From assembly GCA_037043015.1 (NCBI GenBank), contig CM073325.1, forward strand, positions 4,218,501 through 4,282,500: DNA of 64,000 nucleotides, in the 5' to 3' direction. The notes under the pieces are model-generated. The model made no database searches and had not been told where the DNA came from. It was given only the letters and a program-made list of their open reading frames with translations. Origin of the DNA: Bryum argenteum. Lineage: Eukaryota > Streptophyta > Bryopsida > Bryales > Bryaceae. Positions 62,108-64,000 of this stretch are shown here, piece by piece. Position numbers and translations under genes: made by a program. Position 1 is the stretch's first letter. Every line of letters begins with the position of its first letter.

Positions 62108-62434
62108 CCCTTGAATGCCCAAGCAAGCCCAAGGGGCTTTTTACCAACAGAATGAGCTCTATAGCTCTCACTATAATCAACTTTTCAGTCATATTCTGAT
62201 GTCAAATTGGTCACCTTCTAATTAGGCATTCAAAAAGTGAAATTTTACAATTCAAATCGCAATTTGTATGAATGATTTTGGTGCTTTGAAAGGACCGTGG
62301 TAGGCAGGTTGGGGTTGTACCATGAACCTTGTAGGAGGTTGCAAGCTCATCCTTGATTGGTTCATTCATGATGCCCAAGTCCAAAAATGCTGTGATCTAA
62401 ATTTTGGGCTGCCCGTTGTCAGACCCGTTTAAGA
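62108..62434 (+). mobile_element. TTAA MITE, third copy, sharing its TTAA with the second
   Basis: It begins CCCTTGAATGCCCAAGC immediately after TTAA 62104-62107, so copies two and three share one target site. The right end is eroded near CCCGTTTAAGAATT. Internal blocks such as TGATGTCAAAYTGGTCACCTTCT are shared with the other two copies. Confidence 0.7.
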
Positions 62435-63175
62435 ATTGGAATCCTACCTTGACAATCAAGCCTTTGATATTACTATTAGTGTGGGTCACGTGAATCAAGC
62501 TGCGGATTGAATTTGTCCATTCGGTTGGCAGTCAAAGCTCAAGCAAAATAATAAGTTACTGTCGAATGTTTTAAAATGCTCTTCTGCTTACAAAATACCG
62601 ACTCTCTTTGTGCGTGACAAGTTGGTAAGAACCAAATTATATATAAAAAGAAAGAAGAATGTGATGTTATTTGCTTTTTGTAAAACAACAACGGATTCTT
62701 GCATGAGATTAGTCAGAATCTGGAAGAATATGAAACTCCACATGCACTATCAACCTATGAATGTCGAACAAATAGTTTGTGTACTGAACTGTACTGACAT
62801 TCGGTTGCTTGGTGCTCAAGACGAGCATTGTGAGTACTGTACTCTCTTTGACATTCCGGGATGAAGCAATTGAGTTTCTGTGATGTTTCAATAGAATGTT
62901 CTGAGCAATTTGAAGGCCGCGCATCCCACACACAAAACTTGCCCATCAAGCTTCGCCGAAATCTTGGCTGTAACGTAGATTCTGTGCCTTCTAACTACCA
63001 CATGCTTTTTTGCACGGTGAGCAGGCCGGGGACTTCTGGAGGAGCAATTCCTTGGCCGCCACTCCCCTGCCAGAATCTCGGACCAGTGTTAGCTGATTCT
63101 GTTCTTTTTTTTCTTTGAAAAAGGATTCTTGGGTACATGATATTAGAGTTTTCCGTAAAGAAACTGTTTGTTTAA
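62435..63175. other. Gene-free stretch
   Basis: Short overlapping frames on both strands around 62610-63118 show no recognisable family, splice context or codon bias. Nothing else is seen. Confidence 0.4.
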
Positions 63176-63424
63176 CCCCTAAATTTCCTTTAAATCCGAA
63201 ATGGGATTTGGAAGTTCCCGCGGGATAAAAATTCAGCCAACTTTGATCATTATAAATTCACTAATGGGGAAGTATCAATGGTACAATTTTGGTATGTCAA
63301 GTTAACTTTAAGATCTTACGGTTGAATTTTCTAAATAATGCTTAGATTGAGATTTTTTAAGCTTAATGTAAAGGAAGGTCAAGTTTTGTGACTTAGACGG
63401 TTTTGCAACAAGGAAAATTAGGGG
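63176..63424. mobile_element. TTAA-flanked MITE with CCCCTAAATTTCC ends
   Basis: 249 bp between TTAA at 63172-63175 and TTAA at 63425-63428. The ends CCCCTAAATTTCC and GGAAAATTAGGGG are inverted repeats with one mismatch. The interior is unrelated to the 2760 family except for the termini. A block around CAGCCAACTTTGA also occurs near 22540 in reverse. Confidence 0.7.
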
Positions 63425-63484
63425 TTAAGGGGACTATTTTTGGGGGGTTTAGCATGAGGTTCACTTTACACTATGTAACATGAA

Positions 63485-63935
63485 GATTGACTACCCCGTC
63501 TCTATTTCCCCATGCTGTCTTGAATGCGCTCTGACTACTTCCACACCGCACCCGCTCTTCTTTTTCTTTCGAGTCCTTGAATTCTTTTATGACGTCTTTC
63601 GGGTTGAATCTCTTCCTGCCCTATGAAACACAAACACAAACACAAAGATGAAAAGTCAATAATCTTCTAAGATAAAGAGGAGCGAATAAATATGAATCTA
63701 AAGAGTCACATTACAATTGTACGGCATTGAAGTAGCTACATACTACCGACACTTGTTCTTTTGAATTTTGTGTTTGTGTTTTGTGTTTCGTGGGGTAAGA
63801 AGGATTCAACCCAAAAGACGCCATAAAAGAATTCAAGGGCTCGAAAGGAAAAGAAGAGCGGGTGCGGTGTGGGAGCAGTCAGAGCGCATTCAAGACAACA
63901 GGGGAAATAGAGGCGGGGGATTGACTACGGCCTTC
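63485..63935. repeat. Foldback repeat with arms of about 165 bp
   Basis: The left arm 63485-63652 and right arm 63760-63935 are inverted copies at roughly 85-90 percent identity by eye, sharing GTCTTGAATGCGCTCTGACT, CACACCGCACCCGCTCTTCT and AATTCTTTTATG. The spacer is about 105 bp. There is no coding signal. Confidence 0.75.
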
Positions 63936-64000
63936 TGAAATTTGTGATGGGAGAGAATGCTCTTGGTTCCACTTCGCTTTACAATACCTTGAAAAAAGGA

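Overview
The window is nuclear DNA of a land plant. It holds intron-rich genes with plant-type orthologues (AP-2 mu adaptin, PEX10, an ABCB transporter, a GH19 chitinase, a DUF1068 protein, an LCBK2-like lipid kinase), AT-rich introns and intergenic DNA, and many short non-autonomous repeats. A BK/Slo-type potassium channel gene, a family I know from animals, protists and algae but not from flowering plants, argues for a non-seed plant, most likely a bryophyte. That assignment is inference. No LTR element or viral fossil was recognised.

Layout. 0.1-1.9 kb: 3' half of AP2M (+). 2.0-8.7 kb: repeats, including a TTAA-flanked MITE, a large minisatellite and a GC-rich leader region. 8.7-12.2 kb: a gene joining a class I methyltransferase fold to a C-terminal ACT domain (+). 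12.2-20.4 kb: gene-poor DNA with a 1.5 kb foldback element, a tRNA-like gene and a nested repeat carrying a perfect hairpin. 20.4-21.7 kb: DUF1068 gene (+). 23.8-33.9 kb: a 16-exon BK channel gene (+) with a SINE in one intron. 34.1-39.0 kb: LCBK2-like lipid kinase (-), convergent with BK. 41.3-44.3 kb: PEX10 (-). 45.6-48.4 kb: a CD2BP2/LIN1-like splicing protein with an N-terminal Sde2-like ubiquitin fold and a C-terminal OCRE domain (+). 48.9-50.3 kb: GH19 chitinase (-). 53.5-59.5 kb: full-length ABCB transporter (-). 60.7-64.0 kb: SINE, tandem TTAA MITEs and a second foldback.

The genes do not form a pathway. PEX10 and the CD2BP2-like gene are divergent neighbours whose shared upstream region has been duplicated in inverted orientation, so the PEX10 leader carries a copy of the first codons of the other gene. 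Exon-intron structures were built by hand from splice signals, reading phase and family similarity. Phases close exactly for every gene listed, but no transcript evidence was available.

The observations most worth following are the plant BK channel without a visible calcium bowl, the ubiquitin-fold/CD2BP2/OCRE fusion, the methyltransferase-ACT fusion, the piggyBac-like TTAA MITEs, the SINE family with a conserved 3' domain, and the inverted duplication at PEX10.
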